Assembly: GCA_030597275.1 (NCBI GenBank)
Contig: JAUVSB010000011.1
Location: forward strand, 1 to 14,379
Direction of reading: 5' to 3'
DNA length: 14,379 nt
DNA from: Gammaproteobacteria bacterium
GTDB lineage: Bacteria > Pseudomonadota > Gammaproteobacteria > BMS3Bbin11
The notes under the pieces are model-generated. The model ran no database searches. It was not told where the DNA came from and worked only from the letters and a program-made list of their open reading frames with translations. Position numbers and translations under genes: made by a program. How positions within the stretch are numbered: position 1 is the stretch's first letter; every line of letters begins with the position of its first letter. Positions 8,588-14,379 of this stretch are shown here, piece after piece.

Positions 8588-8615
8588 GAACAGACAATTC
8601 GTTCGACAAAGCTGT
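8501..8615 (+). repeat. tRNA-tail direct repeat, copy 1
   Basis: The unit begins with the last 19 nt of the tRNA (8501-8519) and continues through downstream sequence ending ATTCGTTCGACAAAGCTGT (8597-8615). It aligns with 8677-8788, with strong identity at both ends (18 of 19 and 19 of 19 bases) and moderate identity between (shared ACGCC, TTCAAAAAG, TCGAACG, CAGA). The period is 176 bp at the tRNA end. Bases 8616-8676, which separate the copies, have no counterpart right after copy 2. E. coli tyrT has a very similar arrangement: 178-bp repeats each carrying 19 nt of the tRNA 3' end. Confidence 0.85.
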
Positions 8616-8627
8616 GCAACAGCTTTG
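8607..8627. repeat. Perfect 9-bp hairpin at the end of repeat copy 1
   Basis: CAAAGCTGT (8607-8615) and ACAGCTTTG (8619-8627) form a perfect stem around a 3-nt GCA loop. No T-run follows, so it is not a standard intrinsic terminator, although it could stabilise or end the tRNA transcript in another way. In copy 2 only the left arm survives, because similarity ends at 8788. Confidence 0.7.
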
Positions 8628-8676
8628 AACAGTGGAGTGCAACGACGCTGGCCCGTCAAGGGTGAGCAAGGCGAGT

Positions 8677-8788
8677 AATCGGCTCCGGGGCACCACTTAT
8701 CCTTTAGTACGCCCAGTCCACAACACTCACGCCATTCAAAAAGAAATATCGAACGCCCGAAAACAGATGATTCGTTCGACAAAGCTGT
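8677..8788 (+). repeat. tRNA-tail direct repeat, copy 2 (truncated)
   Basis: This copy begins with AATCGGCTCCGGGGCACCA, which matches the last 19 nt of the tRNA at 18 positions, including the encoded CCA. It contains no anticodon or D-arm, so it is not a tRNA gene. It follows copy 1 to the shared 19-mer ATTCGTTCGACAAAGCTGT (8770-8788) and then stops; the right arm of the hairpin and the rest of the unit are absent. The stop codon of the 582-aa gene lies 15 bp beyond, so the end of the repeat may be a rearrangement junction. The duplicated tRNA end could alternatively be a relic attachment site. The gap 8520-8802 holds no credible protein gene. Confidence 0.85.
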
Positions 8789-8802
8789 AGGAGTATTGAA
8801 TT

Positions 8803-10551
8803 TCACCTTGCACATTCTAAACCTATTTTCTTGAATAGTGAGGTAGATGCATCAGGATGGCGCAGTGAATTCTTGAGGCTCAATTCATCAATCTTGGAGG
8901 CTTTCTTATTCCCTATTTTGGAATGGCTTGACTTGATAAGAGCAAGAATATCATTGGAGTACTCGGTAAATTCATTTTCACTCAAAGTATCAACAACCAC
9001 ACCATATATGCATGAACAGCTTTGGCTAGAGTATTTATCGAGCAAACTTGTTTCATCTTCACATGACCTTACATCGCTATTTGATAGCACTGTAAACCGC
9101 ATTTTACGTGAAAGTTTTTTCGTGGCTGTAACTATAGAATCAACACATTCATTGTAATCATTAATAAAATAACCACCCCTTTCCCGATATATTTCTATGT
9201 ATTTCAGAATATTTTTTGAAGATTTATCCCTTTCAATCTTCTCCCTGGCATATAACTCTTTTCTTTCCTTGTGACACTTTTTATATTCTGCTTCGAAATC
9301 ATGAATAGTTATTTTGTTTGATGCAAGACTTACATATTTTGATGGAGGCCCCTCATTCCGACATCTCATATAATCTTCACCTGCTTCAAAACAAGTTTGA
9401 GAAATCAATTCAGCGTCATAACATTCCGTATACCTGGTAGCTATATACTCTTCAAGTCCATCGATCATATCGAGCACTTCTGCTTGAGATTTATACTGAT
9501 CTGGCAATGGCACTTTCAGGCTTTGTGCATCTTCCTTCCCTAAGTTACAAATATCTTCTATCAGCACATCTGCCTGTGGTTTTTGTTTTAAGTAGAACTC
9601 ATCTTTCTCACTCTGAATCAGCTTCTTTTTTTCTTCTATACGCTTTTTCTTAATCATTCCAAGTTCAGCCAGGTATTCCTTTTTCCTCTTAGCTACAATC
9701 TGCTCATCTAAATCTCCCATTGCAACATTGATTGCCTTGATATTTCCCAATGCAACACTCACTCCAGACAAATACGGCAAGACCTTTTGCTGTTCAATAT
9801 TTTTCATTTGATAGTTGAATGAGGACCCTTTAGTTCTATCAAAGGCATTCCTTACATCTCTTTCACCATGTTTTCTAAATGCTTCTTCCGAGTAACCAAT
9901 CTGTTTTTTCATTTTCTCTAACTGCTTTTTAAACTGGTCATCACGCAATGCAGAGCTGTCTAATTTAAACTCTTTCCACCCAGTAATATTGCACCAACGG
10001 TCTATAAGCGTCTTATCATTTTGTCTAATTAAATGGGCATTCTGACAACTTTCATTAAATCTCTCCCGAAATTCCTCTGCACGTTTCTTCTCTGTGATAT
10101 AATGATTGGGAGCTTCCTCTACCACAGATACCCAGTCATAAAACCAGGCAAATGGTTTTTCAGATGTACCAGGGGGGAGTTTTAATTCTGAATTGTTATT
10201 GACCTCTATCTTAGTAATTTCTTCTGCTGTAACAGTAGCCGTCTCACTACCGCTAGAATTGTTTTCTGTAGAAGAAATGGGGCTACTTGAAGTAGTCAAA
10301 TTATTTTTCGTATAACATTTTTCGTATTCTTTTCTTATAAGCGCTTCAAGTTCGATATATTTGTCACCAGAACTTTTCAGGGAAATTCCAGCAGAGTCCA
10401 TGCTTTTTCCACTTTTTGCATCATCCCTGCCCATCTGACAACCCTGCTGTATTAATGCAGCATGCTTATTCACCAGTTCTGTGGCATTTGCATCTAAAAT
10501 CAAAACAGGAGCAATAAGTAACATTGCAAAAAAAGAAACTTCTATTTTCAT
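8803..10551 (-). CDS. Exported cysteine-repeat protein of unknown function
   Basis: I do not recognise this 582-residue protein. A signal peptide (MKIEVSFFAMLLIAPVLILD, cleavage plausible near ANA at 21-23) sends it to the periplasm or outside. Three related modules follow a C-x2/3-G-[KRE]-[DE]-[DY] ... Y-x2-C pattern with cysteines 39-42 residues apart: 38-79 (CQMGRDDAKSG to YEKCY), 335-377 (CNLGKEDAQSL to YTECY) and 387-426 (CFEAGEDYMRC to YKKC). A Ser/Thr/Asn-rich linker covers about 85-122. A Lys/Glu-rich stretch, probably helical or coiled-coil, spans about 280-325. Near the end, CSCIYGVVVDTLSENEF (512-528) resembles a CxC...L...E motif of small secreted proteins. The start is good: GGAG lies 5 nt upstream of the ATG. 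Its DNA is visibly richer in A+T than its neighbours, and it lies between a truncated tRNA-tail repeat and a broken gene, so acquisition or relocation is plausible. Confidence 0.75.
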   Translation of the reverse strand: MKIEVSFFAMLLIAPVLILDANATELVNKHAALIQQGCQMGRDDAKSGKSMDSAGISLKSSGDKYIELEALIRKEYEKCYTKNNLTTSSSPISSTENNSSGSETATVTAEEITKIEVNNNSELKLPPGTSEKPFAWFYDWVSVVEEAPNHYITEKKRAEEFRERFNESCQNAHLIRQNDKTLIDRWCNITGWKEFKLDSSALRDDQFKKQLEKMKKQIGYSEEAFRKHGERDVRNAFDRTKGSSFNYQMKNIEQQKVLPYLSGVSVALGNIKAINVAMGDLDEQIVAKRKKEYLAELGMIKKKRIEEKKKLIQSEKDEFYLKQKPQADVLIEDICNLGKEDAQSLKVPLPDQYKSQAEVLDMIDGLEEYIATRYTECYDAELISQTCFEAGEDYMRCRNEGPPSKYVSLASNKITIHDFEAEYKKCHKERKELYAREKIERDKSSKNILKYIEIYRERGGYFINDYNECVDSIVTATKKLSRKMRFTVLSNSDVRSCEDETSLLDKYSSQSCSCIYGVVVDTLSENEFTEYSNDILALIKSSHSKIGNKKASKIDELSLKNSLRHPDASTSLFKKIGLECAR

Positions 10552-10632
10552 TGATGCTCCAAAAAAAAATTATTACCAAATCTCCATATAAGCATACATC
10601 AAGACACAGGAATATTCATGCTAGATCACTAT

Positions 10633-10701
10633 TGAGGCTTGACAGCTTATACTGCTCAGCGTAGCTTGGTGAGCGAGTCTAAATATCACGCTATAGCCTC
10701 A
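10633..10701. repeat. Nested inverted repeats at the edge of the broken acetolactate synthase gene
   Basis: TGAGGCT (10633-10639) and AGCCTCA (10695-10701) form a 7-bp outer inverted repeat. Inside it, GCTCA (10654-10658) and TGAGC (10670-10674) form an inner one with an 11-nt loop. No transposase or target-site duplication accompanies them. They coincide with the point where recognisable acetolactate synthase coding sequence fades out. The arms are short enough to arise by chance. Confidence 0.4.
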
Positions 10702-11014
10702 GGAGGAACCACTGCGGGTAGGCGCACCCATCATAATCATCATCTGGACCGACTCACAATATGGTTTGATACGCTGGCACCAGATGCGCCATTTTGGCCG
10801 CCCTAGCAACATCGATTTCAATAACCCTGATTTTATAAAATACGCAGAAAGCTTTGGGGCAAAAGCCTATTGCGTTGAGTCAGCCGCTGAGCTGTTACCC
10901 ACCATCAAGCGTGCAATCGCAGACAACACCGTAGTAATTATTGATTGCCCGGTGGATTACTCTGAAAATATGAAGCTAACAGAACAACTCGGTGAACTGG
11001 TCTGCCCTATATAG
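10697..11014 (+). pseudogene. 3' remnant of a thiamine-diphosphate acetolactate synthase gene
   Basis: About 105 codons of the C-terminal end of an acetolactate synthase-type ThDP enzyme remain from a family of about 550 residues. The frame reads GAPIIIIIWTDSQYGLIRWH, which is the end of the ThDP-binding region, then FGRPSNIDFNNPDFIKYAES, VIIDCPVDYSENMKL and the C-terminus TEQLGELVCPI. Codons before GAPI (PQEEPLRV) look like a decayed SQE-x-ETALRVG with small deletions, and a TAG stop lies in frame at 10694. The pyrimidine-binding and central domains are missing, so the product cannot be active. An ORF finder would call a short gene from the TTG at 10766, but no start signal supports it. The aldehyde dehydrogenase gene begins 31 bp downstream and was probably its operon partner. 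Confidence 0.85.
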
Positions 11015-11044
11015 ACAGAAAACTAAGGATGAAGGAAAAAGAAT

Positions 11045-12481
11045 ATGGCTGAAAACTACCCGGTAATGATAAGTGGAGCTAAAAGCAGTGGCATTCATGA
11101 AGTCACTTCACCCTATGACGGCAGCACTATCGGGTCGGTAGAAATTGCCGATGCCGATGCCATTGAAATAGCACTCGATACTGCTGACAAGCTCTATCGT
11201 AACCGAGATCAGTGGCTTGCTGGTGAGAAACGCATCGCTGTACTTGAGAAAACTGCAGCCATTATGCAGGAACGCTTTGAATATCTTGCTTTAGAAGCAG
11301 CAAGAGAAGGAGGCAAACCTTTAATAGACTCCCGCGTGGAAGTAGCCCGCGCCATAGATGGCGTACGCAATTGTGCCGAGCTTCTCCGTCATGAAACCGG
11401 CCAGGAGATCGCCATGGGTGTTAACCCTGCGTCCAGTGGCAGGCTCGCCTTTACGCGCCGTGAAGCTATTGGTGTGGTGGTCGCTATCAGCGCATTTAAT
11501 CACCCGCTTAATCTAATTGTCCACCAGGTCGGGCCGGCCATTGCTTGCGGTTGTCCGGTGATAATCAAACCCGCCGGTGACACCCCTCTATCCTGTATGC
11601 GCTTCATATCCATACTGCGTGAGGCCGGTCTGCCTGAAGAATGGGCACAGGCCTGCGTGGTGGATGATAACGCTACTGCAGAGAAACTTGCCAGTGACAG
11701 CCGGGTTGCCTTCTTCAGTTTCATCGGCAGTGGCCGGGTGGGCTGGATGCTGCGCTCTAAGTTGGCACCTGGTGCGAGATGTGCGCTGGAACACGGTGGC
11801 GTCGCCCCAGTTATCATAGCAGATGATGCAGACCTTGATGATGCCCTGCCCCTTATCGCCAAGGCAGGTTTCTACCACGCTGGCCAGGTCTGTGTCTCCG
11901 TACAGCGTGTTTATGCCTCTGCTGACAAGGCTGAACAAATAGCGAATCAAATTGCTAAACTGGGTAACGCTATGACCGTTGGTGACCCAACATCAGCAGA
12001 AACAGATATCGGCCCGTTAATCCGTCCGGCTGAAGTACTACGAGTAGATCAATGGGTGAAAGATGCCGTAGCAGATGGAGCGCACCTGCTCAGTGGTGGC
12101 AAACCGATTTCTGATACCTGTTACCCGGCTACAGTTCTTCTGGATCCCCCCGACACATCAACTATCAGTCAGAATGAGGTGTTTGGCCCTGTGATATGCG
12201 TCTATTCCTGTGACGATTTGGATGAAGCTATGCAGCGTGCCAATGCTCTACCTTATTCTTTTCAAGCGGCCATTTTCACAAAAAACCTTGATACGGCAAT
12301 GTGGGCCTACAAAAGACTCGATGCCGCTGCCGTGATGGTCAATGACCACACGGCATTCAGGGTCGACTGGATGCCCTTTGCCGGACGGCGTGTATCTGGC
12401 TATGGAACTGGTGGGATCCCCTACACCTACAGGGATATGACAGTAGAAAAAATGCTGGTTATACGTTCAAAAGAAATTTGA
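11045..12481 (+). CDS. NAD(P)-dependent aldehyde dehydrogenase family protein
   Basis: This is a cytoplasmic aldehyde dehydrogenase that would oxidise an unidentified aldehyde to the acid. The 478-residue length is normal. Catalytic residues are all visible: Asn152 in ISAFNHPLN, Lys175 in IIKPAGDTP, Glu249 in ALEHGGVAP, Cys283 in GQVCVSVQRV, and the coenzyme Glu378 in NEVFGPV. FIGSGRVGW (226-234) is the NAD-binding turn. The C-terminal MPFAGRRVSGYGTGG and DMTVEKMLVI are standard. The style suggests the lactaldehyde / non-phosphorylating GAPDH-like branch, but the substrate cannot be read from the sequence. AAGGA lies 8 nt upstream of the ATG. It follows the acetolactate synthase remnant on the same strand, so loss of that gene may have removed its partner and its original promoter. 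It converges with the GGDEF-EAL gene, with 15 bp between the stops. Confidence 0.93.
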   Translation: MAENYPVMISGAKSSGIHEVTSPYDGSTIGSVEIADADAIEIALDTADKLYRNRDQWLAGEKRIAVLEKTAAIMQERFEYLALEAAREGGKPLIDSRVEVARAIDGVRNCAELLRHETGQEIAMGVNPASSGRLAFTRREAIGVVVAISAFNHPLNLIVHQVGPAIACGCPVIIKPAGDTPLSCMRFISILREAGLPEEWAQACVVDDNATAEKLASDSRVAFFSFIGSGRVGWMLRSKLAPGARCALEHGGVAPVIIADDADLDDALPLIAKAGFYHAGQVCVSVQRVYASADKAEQIANQIAKLGNAMTVGDPTSAETDIGPLIRPAEVLRVDQWVKDAVADGAHLLSGGKPISDTCYPATVLLDPPDTSTISQNEVFGPVICVYSCDDLDEAMQRANALPYSFQAAIFTKNLDTAMWAYKRLDAAAVMVNDHTAFRVDWMPFAGRRVSGYGTGGIPYTYRDMTVEKMLVIRSKEI

Positions 12482-12496
12482 AACTTGAAACTGCCG

Positions 12497-14379
12497 TTAA
12501 GCAATAATATCGAGTGGTAACGAGTGTTGCTCGACATGGTGCTCAAGAATCTCGATGACTTTATCAATCGGTACGGGTTTGCTAACAAGATAACCCTGCA
12601 TTAAGTCACAGTCATATTCCTGTAAAAATTCCAGTTGTTCTATTGTTTCTACACCTTCTGCTACTACCTCCATGCCGAATGAGTGTCCCATTTGAATAAT
12701 TGCTTTTACCAGGCTCGCATCTCCGGCATCATCATTCACATCCTGTACATAGCTTTTGTCAATTTTTACCTGATCAAACTGAAAAGAACGCAGGTGGTCA
12801 AGTGAAGATTCTCCTGTACCAAAGTCATCAATAGCAACCTTCACACCAAGCGTTCGTAAGGCCTGCAGGGTTTCATTCGCATCATCGAAATATTCAGCCA
12901 ATGCATCTTCTGTCAATTCAACTATCAGCTTTTCTGGATCAGATTTTTTGTCCATAAGATGTCTGAGAAATTTACTGGAGAACTCATCGTCTTGTAGCAT
13001 TCTTGCGGTTATGTTGATTGCCAGCTTCATTTCAGAAGTTCCCAAATCAGCGAAATTCCGGTACATACTAACGATTTCCTCCAGCAACCAGAGTGTGTCA
13101 CCCTTTATCAAACCCGTTTCATCAAGCATGTCAATGAATTGAGCAGGCACCAGGACCCCCCGCACTGGATGATTCCATCTTAACAGGCATTCAAAACCGA
13201 CAAGACGCTGGTCTTCAATGCTTACTACCGGCTGGTAATATATTTCAAACTGCTTTTCCAGAACGGCGAGGTGGAGTTCATTTTCGAGTGCCAATTTTTC
13301 TCTTGCCAGGCGTGTCATATTTTCTGTAAAGAACCAGTAACGACTTCTACCCTGAGACTTTGCTTTATACATGGCAGTGTCAGCCGCTTTTAGCAAATCA
13401 TTAACATTGTCAGCATCAATCGGGCTCATGGCAATACCAATAGATGTTGAAACCCGCAAGGTATTATTTTTGATCTTGAAGGGTGAATTAAAGACTTCCA
13501 GTATTTTTTCACCAAGAAAAACAACATGACTTTTATCACTGACACCCTCTGCAATTATTGCAAACTCATCACCACCAAAACGTGCAAGCATACAATCAGG
13601 CAGGGTACTTTCAAGACGATAAGCAACCTTGCGCAACAACTCATCACCCACACCATGTCCCAGCGTATCATTTATTTTCTTAAATCGATCCAGGTCAAGA
13701 AAAAAAAGTGCGGCAATCTGATTATTTTCTTTACTTTCGTCTATTACTTTTCCAAGGTGCTGGTAAAAAAGAGAGCGGTTTGGTAAATGCGTTAAATCAT
13801 CATGGTGGGCAATATAATCCAGTCTTTGCTCTCGCTCCTGAACCTGCGAGCGCATACTATGGAAGGCATCAGCTAGCTCACGTGTTTCTCGTAAAGAAGT
13901 GATGGATTCCAGGCTGACAAAATCACCTGAAGCTTCCTGTCTTAATGCGCGGGCTGTTTGTTTTATTGGCATTAATACCAGGCGAATGAATGAGAAATAA
14001 CTAAGCCACATAAGAAAAACAACAGCTATAGCAATTGCTACAATTGTTACAGTTAGTCTACTCGCAGTGAATGCCAGGTCAGTAATATCTGTTGCTGACT
14101 GAATATCAAGCTCTACCTGTAACGAATCTATACGCTGTTGAAATCTCTCAAGAACAGGATAGATGCTATATTTGAGAATGGTTATATCCTTACGCCAGTC
14201 ATCTTCCAATAATTTTATAGAAAGTGAATTTAACGCAAACAACCATTTCTCATAATAGGTTTGTAGTTTCGCTACCCATTCCTGTCCAAATGCACCAAGT
14301 CGATCCTGTTCAGCAAAAGTGCCAAGCTCATGTAAACTGGACTGTAATCTTAACGAATACTGTGTAAGATTCTCATAAC
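12497..14379 (-). CDS. Membrane-bound GGDEF-EAL cyclic di-GMP protein (5' end beyond the window)
   Basis: This is a bifunctional-type cyclic di-GMP regulator: diguanylate cyclase and phosphodiesterase domains on a membrane sensor. The frame is open to the window edge, so about 627 codons are visible and the true start lies past 14379; the TTG at 14242 is internal. In order they encode a helical, probably periplasmic segment (to about 14060), one transmembrane helix (about 13980-14060), a HAMP-like linker (ARALRQEASGDF), a GGDEF domain with intact ARFGGDEFAII (motif at 13562-13576), and an EAL domain with ECLLRW (motif at 13184-13192). EAL catalytic positions are kept: INITARML, VELTEDAL, AIDDFGTGESSL, KIDKSYV, VAEGVET and MQGYLVSKP. 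The inhibitory RxxD site before GGDEF is absent (LPDC instead). Both activities are possible; which dominates cannot be told. Its neighbours do not indicate a pathway. Confidence 0.95.
   Translation of the reverse strand, partial: YENLTQYSLRLQSSLHELGTFAEQDRLGAFGQEWVAKLQTYYEKWLFALNSLSIKLLEDDWRKDITILKYSIYPVLERFQQRIDSLQVELDIQSATDITDLAFTASRLTVTIVAIAIAVVFLMWLSYFSFIRLVLMPIKQTARALRQEASGDFVSLESITSLRETRELADAFHSMRSQVQEREQRLDYIAHHDDLTHLPNRSLFYQHLGKVIDESKENNQIAALFFLDLDRFKKINDTLGHGVGDELLRKVAYRLESTLPDCMLARFGGDEFAIIAEGVSDKSHVVFLGEKILEVFNSPFKIKNNTLRVSTSIGIAMSPIDADNVNDLLKAADTAMYKAKSQGRSRYWFFTENMTRLAREKLALENELHLAVLEKQFEIYYQPVVSIEDQRLVGFECLLRWNHPVRGVLVPAQFIDMLDETGLIKGDTLWLLEEIVSMYRNFADLGTSEMKLAINITARMLQDDEFSSKFLRHLMDKKSDPEKLIVELTEDALAEYFDDANETLQALRTLGVKVAIDDFGTGESSLDHLRSFQFDQVKIDKSYVQDVNDDAGDASLVKAIIQMGHSFGMEVVAEGVETIEQLEFLQEYDCDLMQGYLVSKPVPIDKVIEILEHHVEQHSLPLDIIA

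Noticed and set aside
8607..8627. Intrinsic terminator for the tRNA
   Set aside because: The hairpin is good but not GC-rich and no T-run follows (GAACAGTGG), so it is listed only as an inverted repeat.
8677..8695. Second tRNA gene at the duplicated 3' end
   Set aside because: Only the 3' strand of the T-stem, acceptor strand and CCA are present. There is no D-arm or anticodon arm upstream, so it is a fragment only.
8501..8788. CRISPR array or integron attC series
   Set aside because: There are only two long, diverged repeat copies with a 176-bp period, no short regular repeat-spacer pattern, and no cas or integrase gene in the window.
8387..8815. 142-codon minus-strand ORF across the tRNA and its tail repeats
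   Set aside because: It reads the antisense of tRNA-Arg; ETIRTSDLPLRRRLLYPAEL is a well-known spurious translation of tRNA genes. It also overlaps the end of the 582-aa gene and lacks a start signal.
10766..11014. A short stand-alone gene starting at TTG 10766
   Set aside because: Homology to acetolactate synthase continues in frame upstream of the TTG (GAPIIIIIWTDSQYG), so the TTG is an internal codon of a broken gene.
11500..11950. Two overlapping minus-strand ORFs of 120 codons
   Set aside because: They are antisense to the conserved catalytic core of the aldehyde dehydrogenase and have no ribosome-binding site or family features.
12497..14242. A complete GGDEF-EAL gene starting at TTG 14242
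   Set aside because: The frame continues without a stop to the window edge with protein-like sequence (KLQTYYEKWLFALNS), so the TTG is internal and the gene is cut by the window.

Overview
The window looks like chromosomal DNA of a gammaproteobacterium of moderate GC content. The support is a BtuB-type receptor with its own TonB, an E. coli-like AmpD, a DUF3530 hydrolase and a tRNA with encoded CCA. I cannot name the genus from the sequence. No plasmid, phage or transposase gene is visible.

Region 1 (1-3840) is a vitamin B12 acquisition block. A 5'-truncated btuB-like outer-membrane receptor, a dedicated TonB-type energiser and a PduO-type cob(I)alamin adenosyltransferase lie head to tail on the + strand. 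A BtuF-type periplasmic B12-binding protein converges on them from the - strand. Together they cover outer-membrane uptake, energy transduction, periplasmic capture and conversion to adenosylcobalamin. The inner-membrane BtuCD transporter is not in the window, and any cobalamin riboswitch would lie upstream of base 1. A DUF3530 alpha/beta hydrolase sits just upstream of btuF on the same strand.

Region 2 (4824-8370) is an all-minus run. In transcription order it is AmpD (muropeptide recycling), a small conserved protein overlapping ampD by 4 nt, a SulP anion transporter with a STAS domain, a small DUF350 membrane protein, and an exported SLT lytic transglycosylase whose start overlaps the DUF350 stop. 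Two of the five act on peptidoglycan.

Region 3 (8374-11014) is the unusual part. A tRNA-Arg(CCT) gene with a good promoter is followed by a 176-bp-period direct repeat. The second copy begins with a near-perfect duplicate of the last 19 nt of the tRNA, a layout very like the E. coli tyrT tail repeats. The spacer also carries a perfect 14-nt inverted copy of the tRNA T-arm. The second copy stops abruptly next to an A+T-rich gene for an exported 582-aa protein of unknown function with repeated cysteine modules. Beyond it lies a decayed 3' remnant of an acetolactate synthase gene. The arrangement points to past rearrangement or insertion next to the tRNA.

Region 4 (11045-14379) holds an intact aldehyde dehydrogenase, once probably co-transcribed with the acetolactate synthase. 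Converging on it is a membrane-bound GGDEF-EAL protein with both active-site motifs intact; its start lies beyond the right edge.
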